The notes beneath the pieces were generated by a model. That model ran no database searches. It was not told the origin of the DNA and worked only from the letters and a program-made list of their open reading frames with translations. A stretch of 64,000 nt of DNA, taken from the NCBI RefSeq assembly GCF_010729895.1, contig NZ_AP022612.1, positions 5,208,001-5,272,000 on the forward strand, in the 5' to 3' direction. The position numbers and the translations under genes are program-made. Below, one piece after another: positions 17,047 through 25,931 of the stretch. Origin of the DNA: Mycolicibacterium confluentis (GTDB lineage Bacteria; Actinomycetota; Actinomycetes; Mycobacteriales; Mycobacteriaceae). Within the stretch, counting starts at the first letter, position 1, and the number at the start of each line of letters is the position of its first letter.

Positions 17047-18263
17047 TGCGCGCAGCTGCACCCACGCGTGCGCCTGCAGTTGAACTCATCGCGCGAACAG
17101 CATCCGCCGGCCTGTATGTGGGTGCGGATGACACGTCCGCCGCGCGGACTGGTCACCACCTCGTAGTTGATCGTGTCCATCAGATCAGCCCAGTCCTGCG
17201 CGGTCTGCTCACCCGAAGCCCCCGGGCCGAACAGGATCACCTCGTCTCCCACGCAGACATCCGTGATTCCCGGCCCCAGGTCAACGACGAACTGGTCCAT
17301 GCACACCCGCCCGACGCTGCGGCGCCGCACACCGTTGATCGCCACTTCAAGGCGGCCCCCGAGTCCGCGAAAGACCCCGTCCGCGTAGCCCACCGGCACC
17401 AACGCCACCGTCGTATCCCGGTCGGCGACCCAAGCGTGTCCGTAGGACACCCCCTCGCCCGCGCGGACCGGTTTCACCAACGCCACCGGGGCCTTCAATG
17501 TCATCGCAGGACTGAGTCCGAAATCACCCCGGCCCGCAATCGGGCTGAGTCCGTACACGGCAAGCCCGGGTCGAACCATGTCGAACGCCAGATCGTGCCG
17601 CGCGATGGTCGCCGCTGAATTGGACAGGTGGGCAACCTCGAACTCCAGACCCATCCGGCGTGCTCGCTCACAGAGCCGGGTGAAGGCCTCGTACTGACTG
17701 TCATTGGCCGGATGCTCGGGTTCGTCACCACACGCCAGATGGGACATCATCCCGCGGACCCGCACCGCATCAGCGGAAACCGCCCGGCGCAATGCATTCA
17801 CCAGTTGGTCGAAGTAGGCTTCCGGAACACCGTTGCGGTTCAGGCCCGTATCCACCTTGACGGTGACCATGGCAGTGATCCCGGTTCTGTGGACCGCATC
17901 CAACACCTCGTCGAGTTGTGCGAGCGACGACACCGCAAGCTGTACATCGGCGACAAGCGCTGGTCCGAAGTCAGTTCCGGGCGCGTGCAACCACGCCAGG
18001 ACCGGAACGTCGATACCGTTGCGGCGCAGCGACAGCGCCTCCGGCACGGTGGCCACCCCGAGCTCAGCGGCTCCCGCCTCCAGTGCGGCACGGGCCACCG
18101 GCGCCGCACCGTGACCGTAGCCGTCGGCCTTGACCACGGCCATCACCGCGGCCGATCCCGCATGTTCCTTGAGCAGTCGCACGTTATGCGCGATCGCCGA
18201 AAGGTCTACCACGGCTTCCGCGGTCGGCTTCACTGTCACCGACTCAGGGCGTATCCCGCTCAT
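17043..18263 (-). CDS. dadX: Alanine racemase, catabolic context (DadX-like)
   Basis: 406 aa PLP enzyme interconverting L- and D-alanine in the cytosol. K45 in [11 protein letters not shown] is the PLP lysine; Y274 in GVSYGHAW is the second catalytic base; MDQFVVDLG and [18 protein letters not shown] are typical of the C-terminal domain. Placement downstream of dadA and ridA argues for the catabolic racemase rather than the cell-wall Alr. ATG 18263 follows GGCGGACAG. Oddity: after the normal end at about residue 383 there is a 20-residue tail with six cysteines (CC, C, C, C, C pattern 388-404) running into the next gene. Confidence 0.88.
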   Translation of the reverse strand: MSGIRPESVTVKPTAEAVVDLSAIAHNVRLLKEHAGSAAVMAVVKADGYGHGAAPVARAALEAGAAELGVATVPEALSLRRNGIDVPVLAWLHAPGTDFGPALVADVQLAVSSLAQLDEVLDAVHRTGITAMVTVKVDTGLNRNGVPEAYFDQLVNALRRAVSADAVRVRGMMSHLACGDEPEHPANDSQYEAFTRLCERARRMGLEFEVAHLSNSAATIARHDLAFDMVRPGLAVYGLSPIAGRGDFGLSPAMTLKAPVALVKPVRAGEGVSYGHAWVADRDTTVALVPVGYADGVFRGLGGRLEVAINGVRRRSVGRVCMDQFVVDLGPGITDVCVGDEVILFGPGASGEQTAQDWADLMDTINYEVVTSPRGGRVIRTHIQAGGCCSRDEFNCRRTRGCSCAQ

Positions 18264-18329
18264 CTGTCCGCCGGATTTCGCTGCATCGCACGCCACTACG
18301 GCTGTGTCCCAAGGCCTGACACCGAGCGA

Positions 18330-18737
18330 TCAGGCCAAAGCCACGATGGCGTCGATCTCGACGGTGGCACCCATCGGCAACCCCGCCACTTCGATTGTGG
18401 TGCGAGCGGGCACCTCGCCGTCGCTGAAGAACTCCGCGTACGCGACGTTGATGGCGGCGAACTCGCTCAGCCTTGTGGTGTAGATGGTGGTGCGCACCGC
18501 CCGACTGAGATCGGTGCCCGCCTCCGCGCACACCGCCGTCAGGTTGGTCAGACACTGCCTCACCTCGGCAGCCGGATCTCCCGCGTCGATCGATCCGGTC
18601 GCCGGATCAACCGGCAGTGACCCCGAGCAGTAGAGCATCCCAGCATGGGCGACGGCCTGGGCGTACGGTCCGATTGCGGCGGGGGCGGCCGCCGACGCGA
18701 TCCGGGTCAATGTGGTCAAGGACGTCTCTTTCGTCAT
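18330..18737 (-). CDS. ridA: RidA/YjgF-family deaminase
   Basis: 135 aa, the usual length for RidA (reactive enamine/imine deaminase). Key features are PAAIGPYAQAVAHAGMLYCSG, the AEAG segment, the conserved Arg of RTTIYTT, ARTTIEVAGLP and the final VEIDAIVAL. RidA hydrolyses 2-aminoacrylate and related imines released by PLP and flavin amino-acid enzymes, which fits its place between dadA and dadX. Its ATG overlaps the dadA stop (ATGA), showing translational coupling. Confidence 0.88.
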   Translation of the reverse strand: MTKETSLTTLTRIASAAAPAAIGPYAQAVAHAGMLYCSGSLPVDPATGSIDAGDPAAEVRQCLTNLTAVCAEAGTDLSRAVRTTIYTTRLSEFAAINVAYAEFFSDGEVPARTTIEVAGLPMGATVEIDAIVALA

Positions 18738-19975
18738 CGAAGTGGGCTGACGGCTCGAAGCGCTTCGGGCAGTCGCTCGGTGGTGATCAACTCGCTCACC
18801 AGCTTGCCGGTGACCGGACCGAGAGTGATGCCCCACATGCCATGGCCGCCGGCGGCGAACACGCGCGGGCTCGCGGTGCGACCGATGAGGGGCAGCCCGT
18901 CGGCGGTGCAGGGCCGAGCGCCCACCCATTCGTCTTCACGGACGTCGAGGTGCGCACCGTTCAACAACTCGCCAGCAGCGTTGCGCAGCACCTGGATACG
19001 CCGATAATCCATCGGCGCATCGACATCGCGGAACTCCATCATCCCGGCGATGCGCAGGCGGTCGCCCACCGGCGTACACGCCACGCGCTGAGTGGGGAAG
19101 TACACGGGGCCGCGGGGCAGATGGTCCACCTTGACGGTGAAGCTGTAGCCCCGGCCCGCCTGCACCAGGCGTCGGACTCCGAAGGGCTTCAACAGTCGGT
19201 TCAGCCGCGCTCCTGTCGCCACCACAACGGCGTCGAACTGCTGGCCGCCCACGACGACGGTGGAACCGGTGTCCCGCACTTCGGCGATGTCGGCGCCGGC
19301 CACGATGTTGCCGCCCCGCGCGAGCACCTGGTCGGCGAGGGCATGCACATACGCGGCCGGATTGAGGAAGCGCTCGTCGAGGATGCGGATGGCCGCATTG
19401 ACCTGCGGGGAGAGGGCAGGTTCCTGCGCGCGGGCCGTCTCACCGTCGAGCACCTCGAAGTTCACGGCCTGCCCGGCCGCCCGAATCTGATCGAACTCCT
19501 CGAGCAGCGTTCTGCGATCGGCCTCGCTGCGGTAGGCGGCGATGAATGGTTGTGCTGGCGCGGACTTCTCCGGCATGGCCACTTCCATCTCGTCGAAGGC
19601 GGCCAGCGCATCCCGGTTGAGCGGGATGAGTGCCTGCATGGCTTTGTGCCAGCGGGATGCCGTGCTGTTGCGGACAAACTGCAGCAGGAAGCGGATCAAT
19701 CGGGGATCGACGGTGGGCGGAACGTAGACCGGTGACGCATGACTCAGGAGCGCGCGCACACCGTATTTCAGGACGGCCGGCTCCGGCAGTGGTGTCGCGA
19801 TGCTGGGGGTCAGCCACCCGGCATTTCCCCAACTCGACCCGGCGGCCACGCCGTCCGAATCGAAAACCGTCACGTCGACGCTGCGCTCCTGGAGGTACCA
19901 CGCCGTACACAGCCCGACCATGCCCGCTCCGATGATCGCCACGCGTTCCGGACGGCCGCCGTTCAATGCATTCAT
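18734..19975 (-). CDS. dadA: D-amino acid dehydrogenase (DadA-like FAD oxidoreductase)
   Basis: 413 aa of the DAO family. The FAD-binding motif is VAIIGAGMVGLCTAWYL (residues 12-28), followed by VTVFDSDGVAAGSSWGNAGWL, the DadA-type signature, and a C-terminal PLIGRTASPRVFAAGGHGMWGITLGP nucleotide-contact segment. It oxidises D-alanine (and other D-amino acids) to the keto acid, passing electrons to the respiratory chain. ATG 19975 is the first good start; the operon continues into ridA. The upstream intergenic region holds a palindrome and the promoter of the divergent regulator. Confidence 0.85.
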   Translation of the reverse strand: MNALNGGRPERVAIIGAGMVGLCTAWYLQERSVDVTVFDSDGVAAGSSWGNAGWLTPSIATPLPEPAVLKYGVRALLSHASPVYVPPTVDPRLIRFLLQFVRNSTASRWHKAMQALIPLNRDALAAFDEMEVAMPEKSAPAQPFIAAYRSEADRRTLLEEFDQIRAAGQAVNFEVLDGETARAQEPALSPQVNAAIRILDERFLNPAAYVHALADQVLARGGNIVAGADIAEVRDTGSTVVVGGQQFDAVVVATGARLNRLLKPFGVRRLVQAGRGYSFTVKVDHLPRGPVYFPTQRVACTPVGDRLRIAGMMEFRDVDAPMDYRRIQVLRNAAGELLNGAHLDVREDEWVGARPCTADGLPLIGRTASPRVFAAGGHGMWGITLGPVTGKLVSELITTERLPEALRAVSPLR

Positions 19976-20008
19976 ACGTACATATTCGAGCCCAAGGCTT
20001 CGACACCG

Positions 20009-20027
20009 GTTGTCCCAGATGGACAAC
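20009..20027. promoter_or_regulatory. Palindromic operator candidate between dadA and regulator
   Basis: GTTGTCC-CAGAT-GGACAAC, perfect 7-bp arms with a 5-base spacer, 34 bases upstream of dadA and 40 upstream of the divergent PucR-type gene. The position between the two starts suits a shared operator for the encoded regulator; inference only. Confidence 0.55.
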
Positions 20028-20053
20028 AGTTCGGGCCATCGTAGTGCAGCTAA

Positions 20054-20059
20054 TACAAT
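20054..20059 (+). promoter_or_regulatory. -10 element of a leaderless start
   Basis: TACAAT, close to the consensus TANNNT, ends seven bases before GTG 20067. Transcription would then start at or next to the initiation codon, giving a leaderless mRNA, which is common in mycobacteria. No consensus -35 is visible. Confidence 0.55.
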
Positions 20060-20066
20060 CGCTGTC

Positions 20067-21572
20067 GTGGCCACGGCGATCGAACTCAGCGAACTTGTGG
20101 CAGCTGGGATGCTGTCGGTGGTGGTACAGGGCACCGGAACCTCGGTTTCATCGGTTCACTTCTATGGCGAGACCGAGCGACCCCCACAGGGGTGTCTGAT
20201 CGCCGCAGCCGGTGCGACGGACTTCGAACAGCAGGAGAACGCGGTTGCGCTCGCGGGCGCCTCAGGCGCCAGTGTTGTGGTGGTACGACAACTTGCGGCG
20301 ACTGCCACGTCGGACCGGTGCGGCGAACTCGGAGTGACCCTGGCCGAACTCGGTCCGCAGGTGGGATGGTCACATCTGGTGTGGTTGGTGCGCAGCCTGA
20401 TGGATCGCGCAGAAGTGGTCGTCGGGCCGGAATCGGCGGCACAACAAGGGCTTTTCGCTATGGCCGACGCGTTCGCCGCAATGCTCGGCGCGCCCGTGAC
20501 CATTGAGGACGCACACAGTCGGGTGGTCGCCTATTCGGCCACCACCGATGGCGCAGACAGTACGCGCACTTCGACAATCATGAGTCGTGCGGTTCCCGCA
20601 GAGGTCCTTCGGCGGCTGCGTGCGACCGGGGTCCTCAAACGGTTGGTGCGTGATGTCCGCCCATTCATCGTTCCCGCCATGGAGCCAGGGTTTCTCCAAC
20701 GCCTGGTGATTCCGCTCCGCGTGGGCGGCCAGACTGTCGGGTCCATTTGGGCCATCTGGGACGGTCGTCTGGATCCTCAACTGGAGGCCCAGTTGACGGC
20801 CACTGCATCGGCCGCCGCCATGAGCCTGGTACAGCTGAACGCCAGCATCGACCTGGCTGGCCGCTATTCAATCGAAAGCACCCGCGCGGCGCTGCGCGGC
20901 GACTGCGACGCCGCGACCAGCGGTTGGGGGATGCCCTTCCACCGTTGCAGAGTCGTTGCGCTGCAGAGCCTTTCCGCGTCCACCGGCTATGACGACGTGT
21001 CGCTCTGGCGTTCCTACTTCCGTAAGAAGTCCTGGCCAGACCCGATCCTCGCCGACGTCGACGGGGTCACCTTCGCAGTGGTCCCCGACCGGCCAGGCCC
21101 AGGTGGCTGGGCCTGGCTCGCTGATCTGGCTCGCACCTCGGCTCCGGCCCCGATGGCGGCCAGCAGGCCGATATCAGGCAGTCACGGGCTGCCGTCAGCT
21201 CGACAGGAGGCTGCCGAGGCGTTGGGTGCAGTGTGTGCCCTCGGCCACCCCGTCGGCGCCTACGAAGAGGTGTGGGACACCGTCGCACTGCGACGCGCGG
21301 CTGCGGCCGTGGCGTCCATCGACCACGACGAACTTCGGCGGCTCTACGATGCCCAGTCCGGGGCCCAACCCCTCGCGAGCACCCTGCGCGTGTGGCTCGA
21401 ATGCGCCAGCGACATCAGAGAGACCGCTTCGATCCTCCATCTGCATCCGAACACGGTTCGACACCGTATGAAGAAGATCGAGCAGCTGGTGGGAAGCTGT
21501 CTACAGTCACGGTCGCAACGACTTGCCACCTTGTTGTTGTTGCGAGGATGGGATGAGGTGCCGCCGACCTGA
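20067..21572 (+). CDS. PucR/CdaR-type transcriptional regulator
   Basis: 501 aa. A long sensory N-terminal region (PucR-like, then a GAF-like segment around VIPLRVGGQTVGSIWAIW) is followed by the C-terminal PucR helix-turn-helix: LRVWLECASDIRETASILHLHPNTVRHRMKKIEQLVG. Members of this family commonly activate adjacent amino-acid or purine catabolic operons in response to the substrate, so it probably controls dadA-ridA-dadX. Start GTG 20067 is chosen from the -10 box at seven bases and lack of a ribosome site. The gene is divergent from dadA. Confidence 0.82.
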   Translation: MATAIELSELVAAGMLSVVVQGTGTSVSSVHFYGETERPPQGCLIAAAGATDFEQQENAVALAGASGASVVVVRQLAATATSDRCGELGVTLAELGPQVGWSHLVWLVRSLMDRAEVVVGPESAAQQGLFAMADAFAAMLGAPVTIEDAHSRVVAYSATTDGADSTRTSTIMSRAVPAEVLRRLRATGVLKRLVRDVRPFIVPAMEPGFLQRLVIPLRVGGQTVGSIWAIWDGRLDPQLEAQLTATASAAAMSLVQLNASIDLAGRYSIESTRAALRGDCDAATSGWGMPFHRCRVVALQSLSASTGYDDVSLWRSYFRKKSWPDPILADVDGVTFAVVPDRPGPGGWAWLADLARTSAPAPMAASRPISGSHGLPSARQEAAEALGAVCALGHPVGAYEEVWDTVALRRAAAAVASIDHDELRRLYDAQSGAQPLASTLRVWLECASDIRETASILHLHPNTVRHRMKKIEQLVGSCLQSRSQRLATLLLLRGWDEVPPT

Positions 21573-21592
21573 CAGCCGGACCGTCCATATCC

Positions 21593-22780
21593 TCAGCCGA
21601 CGACGGCGGGCATCGAGTCCCAGCCCCGCACGGTCGACGTGCGAGAGCGTCGCGCGTTGTCCATGTCGACCGTCCACTCGGGGAACCGTTTGAGCACCTC
21701 TTCGAGCGCCACGCGGCCCTCCAGGCGGGCCAGCGGGGCGCCGACGCAGAAGTGGGCACCGCGGCCGAACGTGAGGTGACCACCCGGCCTGCGGCGGATG
21801 TCGAACCGGTCGGGATCCTCGAAATGCCGCTCGTCACGGTTGGCCGAGGCCAACATGAGCAGCACCGCACTGTTGGCCGGTATGACCTGGTCCTGGAACG
21901 CGACATCGGCCGCGGTCACGTAGCGCGCGACGTGCGGACCCGGAGGTTCGAAGCGCAGCAGCTCGTCGATCGCGCCGGGAACCAAGGAGTGATCCTCGAC
22001 GAGTTCCTTACGCTGGTCGGGGTTTTCGGACAACACCTTGCCCATCCACCCGAACAGTCGGCCGGTGGTCTCGACACCAGCGCCGGCGACGACGGCCAGG
22101 AAGATGATCAGCTCCTGCTTGGTCAGCTTGCGGGTGGTCCCGGTCTCGTCCTCGAACTCGACGTTCAGCAGCTCGGTGATCAGGTCATCGGACGGGTTCT
22201 TCTCCCGCCACTCGATGCACTCGCCGAACATCTCTCCGGTGAAGTAGTGGTCCTTGTCGATGTTCATGGGCTTCCCGGCCTCATTGCGCAGCGACGCATG
22301 GGCGTGCGCGCGCACCGCGGGCTGTTCGGAGTCCGGGATGCCGGCGAGCATCCCGATGGTCCGCATCGGGAGTTCGGCACCGAGGTCCTGCACGAAGTCG
22401 AAACGTTCTCCGCCGACCAGCGGATCGAGGCACGCGGTGCAGAACGCGCGCACCTTGTCCTCGATCGCGCGCATCTTCTTCGGGGTGAACGCACGTGCGA
22501 CGATCGCGCGGTGAATCGTGTGCAGAGGGGGATCCTCGTTGATGAACACGCCGGGCGGGATGACCGGGTCGGTGAGCACCACTTCGAGGATGTCGCCCTT
22601 GGCGGAACTCAGGCGCGCGGTGTCCTTGAGGCCCGCGTCGACGTCGGCGTAGCGGCTGACCCCCCAGAAGTTGTGCTTCTCGTTGTAGAACACCGGGGAC
22701 TCGTCACGGATCCGGCGATACGTCGGGTAGGGGTCGAGGTCGATCTCGAAGTCCCAGGGGTCGTAGTACAACTCGCTCAT
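21593..22780 (-). CDS. Cytochrome P450 monooxygenase
   Basis: 395 aa soluble P450. The heme-binding loop is FGRGAHFCVGAPLARLE with ligand C345. The I-helix is AGAGVETT (A232-T239). The K-helix ExxR is ELLRF (273-277). Length and the N-terminal MSELYYDPWDFEIDLDPYPTYRRIRDESP are typical of mycobacterial CYP125/CYP142/CYP124-like or CYP150/CYP188-like soluble forms; the subfamily cannot be fixed by eye. ATG 22780 is preceded by GGAGGA. No ferredoxin gene is adjacent. A palindrome 41 bases upstream suggests dedicated repression. Confidence 0.9.
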   Translation of the reverse strand: MSELYYDPWDFEIDLDPYPTYRRIRDESPVFYNEKHNFWGVSRYADVDAGLKDTARLSSAKGDILEVVLTDPVIPPGVFINEDPPLHTIHRAIVARAFTPKKMRAIEDKVRAFCTACLDPLVGGERFDFVQDLGAELPMRTIGMLAGIPDSEQPAVRAHAHASLRNEAGKPMNIDKDHYFTGEMFGECIEWREKNPSDDLITELLNVEFEDETGTTRKLTKQELIIFLAVVAGAGVETTGRLFGWMGKVLSENPDQRKELVEDHSLVPGAIDELLRFEPPGPHVARYVTAADVAFQDQVIPANSAVLLMLASANRDERHFEDPDRFDIRRRPGGHLTFGRGAHFCVGAPLARLEGRVALEEVLKRFPEWTVDMDNARRSRTSTVRGWDSMPAVVG

Positions 22781-22820
22781 GCGTGTCCTCCGCGGTCTGT
22801 CCGGGCGACCATACCCGATC

Positions 22821-22840
22821 TGCTGTACGCACGTACAGCA
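22821..22840. promoter_or_regulatory. Operator-like palindrome upstream of the P450
   Basis: TGCTGTACGCACGTACAGCA: perfect 9-bp arms around CA, 41 to 60 bases before the P450 ATG. Size and symmetry fit a TetR-type operator. No regulator gene is adjacent, so the cognate protein would be encoded elsewhere. Confidence 0.6.
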
Positions 22841-22898
22841 TCCCCTCTCCCCAGCGCAGCATCCCCCGTCCCGCGCGCAGCATCCCTCTCCCCAGCGG
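22836..22898. repeat. Three tandem copies of a 21-bp repeat
   Basis: CAGCATCCCCTCTCCCCAGCG (22836-22856) is followed by two diverged copies (22857-22877 and 22878-22898), each opening with CAGCATCCC. The first copy overlaps the right end of the palindrome. On the minus strand they form GC-rich runs about 60-120 bases upstream of the P450 start. Confidence 0.7.
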
Positions 22899-23033
22899 GC
22901 GGGCGGGTTTGTACGCGACACACCGGGCCGCGTGCGCACGTACCGATGCGACCGCTCGACGTTGCCGTGATGGACAGTCGTCAGGATGAGCAGGGGTTGA
23001 CTCTCCCGCTGCGGGACACCGCACGCTGACGGC

Positions 23034-23396
23034 ATGACACTGCGACACGAGAACTCCACCGTCACCTGGGATGAGCTGCCCGCCGCGGTCACCACCTGTC
23101 TGCGGGCACTCCGGGATCGGGATGCGGCCACCGCCCTCACCACCTTCGCCGCCGACGCCGAGGTGACCGATGAGGGCAGGACGGTGCGCGGACGCTCAGC
23201 CATCGCCGACTGGCTCAGCTCAGCGGGCAGCGAATTCACCTACACCACAACGTGCATCAGCGCCACCATGCCCGACGCATCGAACGTCGACGTACTCCAG
23301 CGCCTCGACGGTGACTTCCCCGGCGGTGTGGCCGAGCTGCACCACCGGTTCACCCTCGTCGGCGGCCTCATCCGCCGGCTGGTGATCGAACCCTGA
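23034..23396 (+). CDS. SnoaL/NTF2-like protein
   Basis: 120 aa, the usual size of a stand-alone SnoaL-like cone fold. Landmarks are CLRALRDRDAATALTTFAADAEVTDEGRTVRGRSAIADWL at the N-terminal helices and a C-terminal beta-sheet ending RFTLVGGLIRRLVIEP. Such domains bind small hydrophobic ligands or act as isomerases/hydratases; no catalytic dyad is certain here. Divergent from the P450 with 253 bp between the starts, and closed by a long hairpin. Confidence 0.75.
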   Translation: MTLRHENSTVTWDELPAAVTTCLRALRDRDAATALTTFAADAEVTDEGRTVRGRSAIADWLSSAGSEFTYTTTCISATMPDASNVDVLQRLDGDFPGGVAELHHRFTLVGGLIRRLVIEP

Positions 23397-23409
23397 CCCC
23401 GTGAGACGA

Positions 23410-23465
23410 CGAAGACCTCCGGGCGGAAGCGGCCTCACCGGCTCGCGGTCACCCGGAGGTCTTCG
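23410..23465. terminator. Long bidirectional hairpin
   Basis: 14-bp perfect stem CGAAGACCTCCGGG / CCCGGAGGTCTTCG separated by 28 bases, placed between the stops of the convergent SnoaL-like and acyl-CoA dehydrogenase genes. It lacks a U-tract. Confidence 0.65.
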
Positions 23466-23491
23466 ACGACGCTCAGCTCAGGAGCGTCTGC

Positions 23492-24598
23492 TCACAGCAT
23501 GGCGATCTCGTAGTCGCTGATCTGATCGATCAGGACATGCAGCTGGTCCTGTGCCGAACCCAGCGTGTGGTCGATCGCAGTGAGTCGCGCCGCGTAGTGC
23601 GCCACCGGGTACTCGGCGGTGATGCCGATCCCGCCGTGCAACTGGATGGACTCCTGGCTGATGTGCCGTCCCGAGCGCGCGACCTGCAGCTTGGCACGGG
23701 CAGCGATCGTCGGGTCCAGGGTGCCATCGGCGATCGACATCGCGGCGTAGAGGTTCATGCTGCGGGCCAACTCGAGCGAGACGTACATGTCCGCGGCACG
23801 CTGCGTCAGCGTCTGGAACGTGTTGAGCGTGACGCCGAACTGCTTGCGGCTCTTCAGGTAGTCGCTTGTCAGTCGCAGCGACTCCTCCATCGCGCCCAGC
23901 GCCTCAGCGCACAGCGCCGACTGGATGCGGACGAGTGCCCGCTCGATGACGGCCGTGGCGTCCACCGCATCGCCCAGCGGTGTCGCGGGTGCGCTGTCCA
24001 GGTCGATCTGCGCGCCGCGCTGACCGTCGAAGGTCTGGAATCCGGTCTTGGTGACCGCGTCACCGTGTACCAGGAACAGTCCCGTGCCGCCGTCGGGCAG
24101 CGCTGCGGTGACCACCAGGGTGTCGGCGGTGTCGCCGGCCAGCACCGGGTTCTTCCGGCCGCTGATCACCCAGGCATCGCCGTCGCGCTCGGCGGTGGTC
24201 GTGACGCCGGCAGTGGGAAGCCGCATACCGGGTTCGGTGTGCGCGAACGCCAGCAGCAGGCGGCCCTCGGCCACCTCGTCCAGAAGCTGCTTCTGCTCAT
24301 CAGAACCCTGGTCGACGATCACCGAACCGGGAGCCAACGCGGCGTGCAACAGTGGCTCGGGAGCCAGGCGCCGGCCGAATTCCGTGAGCACCAGCATGAT
24401 TTCGATCTGGCCGGACTCCTCCGGATCGAAACCGAGGCCGAGGATCCCGGTGTCGGCCAACTGGCTCCACACGTCTCGGCTCCAGCCGAGGTCGCTGGCG
24501 ATGACCTTGTTGCGGCTCTCCGCGTCGTAGCTGCGGGCCAGCAGGTCTCGGGTGGTGTCGCGCAGCAGTTCCTGCTCATCGCTGAGTTGAAAGTCCAT
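23492..24598 (-). CDS. Acyl-CoA dehydrogenase, second subunit of a pair
   Basis: 368 aa FadE-type protein: N-terminal helical domain (MDFQLSDEQELLRDTTRDLL), beta domain (AFAHTEPGMRLPTAGV, shorter than usual), C-terminal domain with SRKQFGVTLNTFQTLTQRAADMYVSLELAR and HGGIGITAEYPVAHY. It starts eight bases after the stop of another acyl-CoA dehydrogenase. Two adjacent, unlike FadE genes in mycobacteria normally form an alpha2-beta2 enzyme (as in cholesterol side-chain degradation), with FAD and catalytic base contributed by one subunit. Substrate here unknown. Confidence 0.85.
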   Translation of the reverse strand: MDFQLSDEQELLRDTTRDLLARSYDAESRNKVIASDLGWSRDVWSQLADTGILGLGFDPEESGQIEIMLVLTEFGRRLAPEPLLHAALAPGSVIVDQGSDEQKQLLDEVAEGRLLLAFAHTEPGMRLPTAGVTTTAERDGDAWVISGRKNPVLAGDTADTLVVTAALPDGGTGLFLVHGDAVTKTGFQTFDGQRGAQIDLDSAPATPLGDAVDATAVIERALVRIQSALCAEALGAMEESLRLTSDYLKSRKQFGVTLNTFQTLTQRAADMYVSLELARSMNLYAAMSIADGTLDPTIAARAKLQVARSGRHISQESIQLHGGIGITAEYPVAHYAARLTAIDHTLGSAQDQLHVLIDQISDYEIAML

Positions 24599-24606
24599 GG
24601 TCTACC

Positions 24607-25767
24607 TCACAGTCCGAGGATGGTCGAAGCGATGATGGTGCGCTGCACCTCATTACTGCCGCCGTAGATCGATGTCTTGCGGTAGTTGAGGTAGTGCGGC
24701 GCGCTGCCCTGGGCCCAATCCGGCGAGGCCACGGCGTCACCCGCCTCGAAGGGCAATGCGTCGGGGCCGGCCACCTCCACCAGCAGTTCGGTGGTGATCT
24801 GCTGCAGTTGGCTGCCGCGCAGCTTCAGCACCGACGAGGCCGGGTTGGGCTGTCCGTCCTTGGAGCCCGACGCGACCCGCATCTGGGTGAGTTCCAGTGC
24901 CAGCAGGTCGTTTTCGGTCTCGGCGATCCGCGCGGCGAACAGCGGGTCCTCGAGCAGTCCGGACGCGGCAGCGCGCTTCTTCACCTCGGCCAGCCGCACC
25001 TTGGTGGTGCCGATGTGGGCGATGCCGGTGCGCTCGTTGCCCAGCAGGAACTTGGCGTAAGTCCAGCCCTGGTTCTCCTGCCCGACAAGCTGATCGGCCG
25101 GGACGCGGACGTCCTCGAAGAAAACCTCGTTGACTTCGTAGCTGCCGTCGATCAGCTTGATCGGGCGCATGGTGATGCCCGGCGTATTCAGGTCGATGAG
25201 CAGGAACGAGATGCCGGCCTGACGCTTGGGTGCGTTCGGGTCGGTGCGCACCAGGCAGAAGATCCAATCGGCGTACTGACCGAGCGTGGTCCAGGTCTTC
25301 TGACCGTTGACCACGTAGCTGTCGCCGTCGCGCACCGCGGTGGTCCGCAGAGACGCCAGGTCCGAGCCGGCCTCGGGCTCAGAGAACCCCTGGCACCAGA
25401 AGATGTCGAGGGCGGCCGTCGGTGGCAGGAAACGCTCCTTGATCTCCTGCGAGCCGAACTCGGCGATCACCGGTCCGACCATCTTGGCGTTGAACGTCAG
25501 AGGCTCGGGGACCGACGCCAGCTGCATCTCGTCCAGCCAGATCTGGTGCTGGGTCGGCGTCCAGTCCTTGCCGCCCCATTCGACCGGCCAGTTCGGTACG
25601 GCCAGGCCGTGCTCGTGCAGGAGCTTGTGGCTGGTGACGATGTCCTCGCGGCTGAGGTGACCACCCTTTCGGGTGCGTTCACGCAGATCAGCGGGGAACT
25701 TGGTGGTGTAGATGGTGCGGAGTTCGTCGCGGAAGGCGGCTTCCTCCGGAGTCAGTGCCAGCTGCAT
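24607..25767 (-). CDS. Acyl-CoA dehydrogenase, first subunit of a pair
   Basis: 386 aa. Features: N-terminal MQLALTPEEAAFRDELRTIY, VPNWPVEWGGKDW, the FAD/substrate segment WCQGFSEPEAGSDLASLRTTAVRDGDSYVVNGQKTWTT, and the C-terminal YLNYRKTSIYGGSNEVQRTIIA. It should oxidise an acyl-CoA to the trans-2-enoyl-CoA, passing electrons to ETF. First gene of a two-gene operon with the FadE at 23492-24598; the P450 lies downstream on the same strand, but a plus-strand gene and terminator intervene. Divergent neighbour is wrbA. Confidence 0.88.
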   Translation of the reverse strand: MQLALTPEEAAFRDELRTIYTTKFPADLRERTRKGGHLSREDIVTSHKLLHEHGLAVPNWPVEWGGKDWTPTQHQIWLDEMQLASVPEPLTFNAKMVGPVIAEFGSQEIKERFLPPTAALDIFWCQGFSEPEAGSDLASLRTTAVRDGDSYVVNGQKTWTTLGQYADWIFCLVRTDPNAPKRQAGISFLLIDLNTPGITMRPIKLIDGSYEVNEVFFEDVRVPADQLVGQENQGWTYAKFLLGNERTGIAHIGTTKVRLAEVKKRAAASGLLEDPLFAARIAETENDLLALELTQMRVASGSKDGQPNPASSVLKLRGSQLQQITTELLVEVAGPDALPFEAGDAVASPDWAQGSAPHYLNYRKTSIYGGSNEVQRTIIASTILGL

Positions 25768-25931
25768 GTATTCAGGCTAGCCCACCGGTTGGTCGGGAGA
25801 TCTGAGAGCCGTCTTTTCGCCCGCTCAGCGGGACGCCGCGGCCGGCTCCGCTCCCCCAATCCACGGACCCCGCACCACGGTGGCGGGCACCATGGGGTGA
25901 CTGCACGCACCATCTCCCCGGAGGTCCAGCG

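Noticed and set aside
22836..22898. CRISPR-like repeats
   Set aside because: Contiguous 21-bp tandem copies without spacers; no cas genes.
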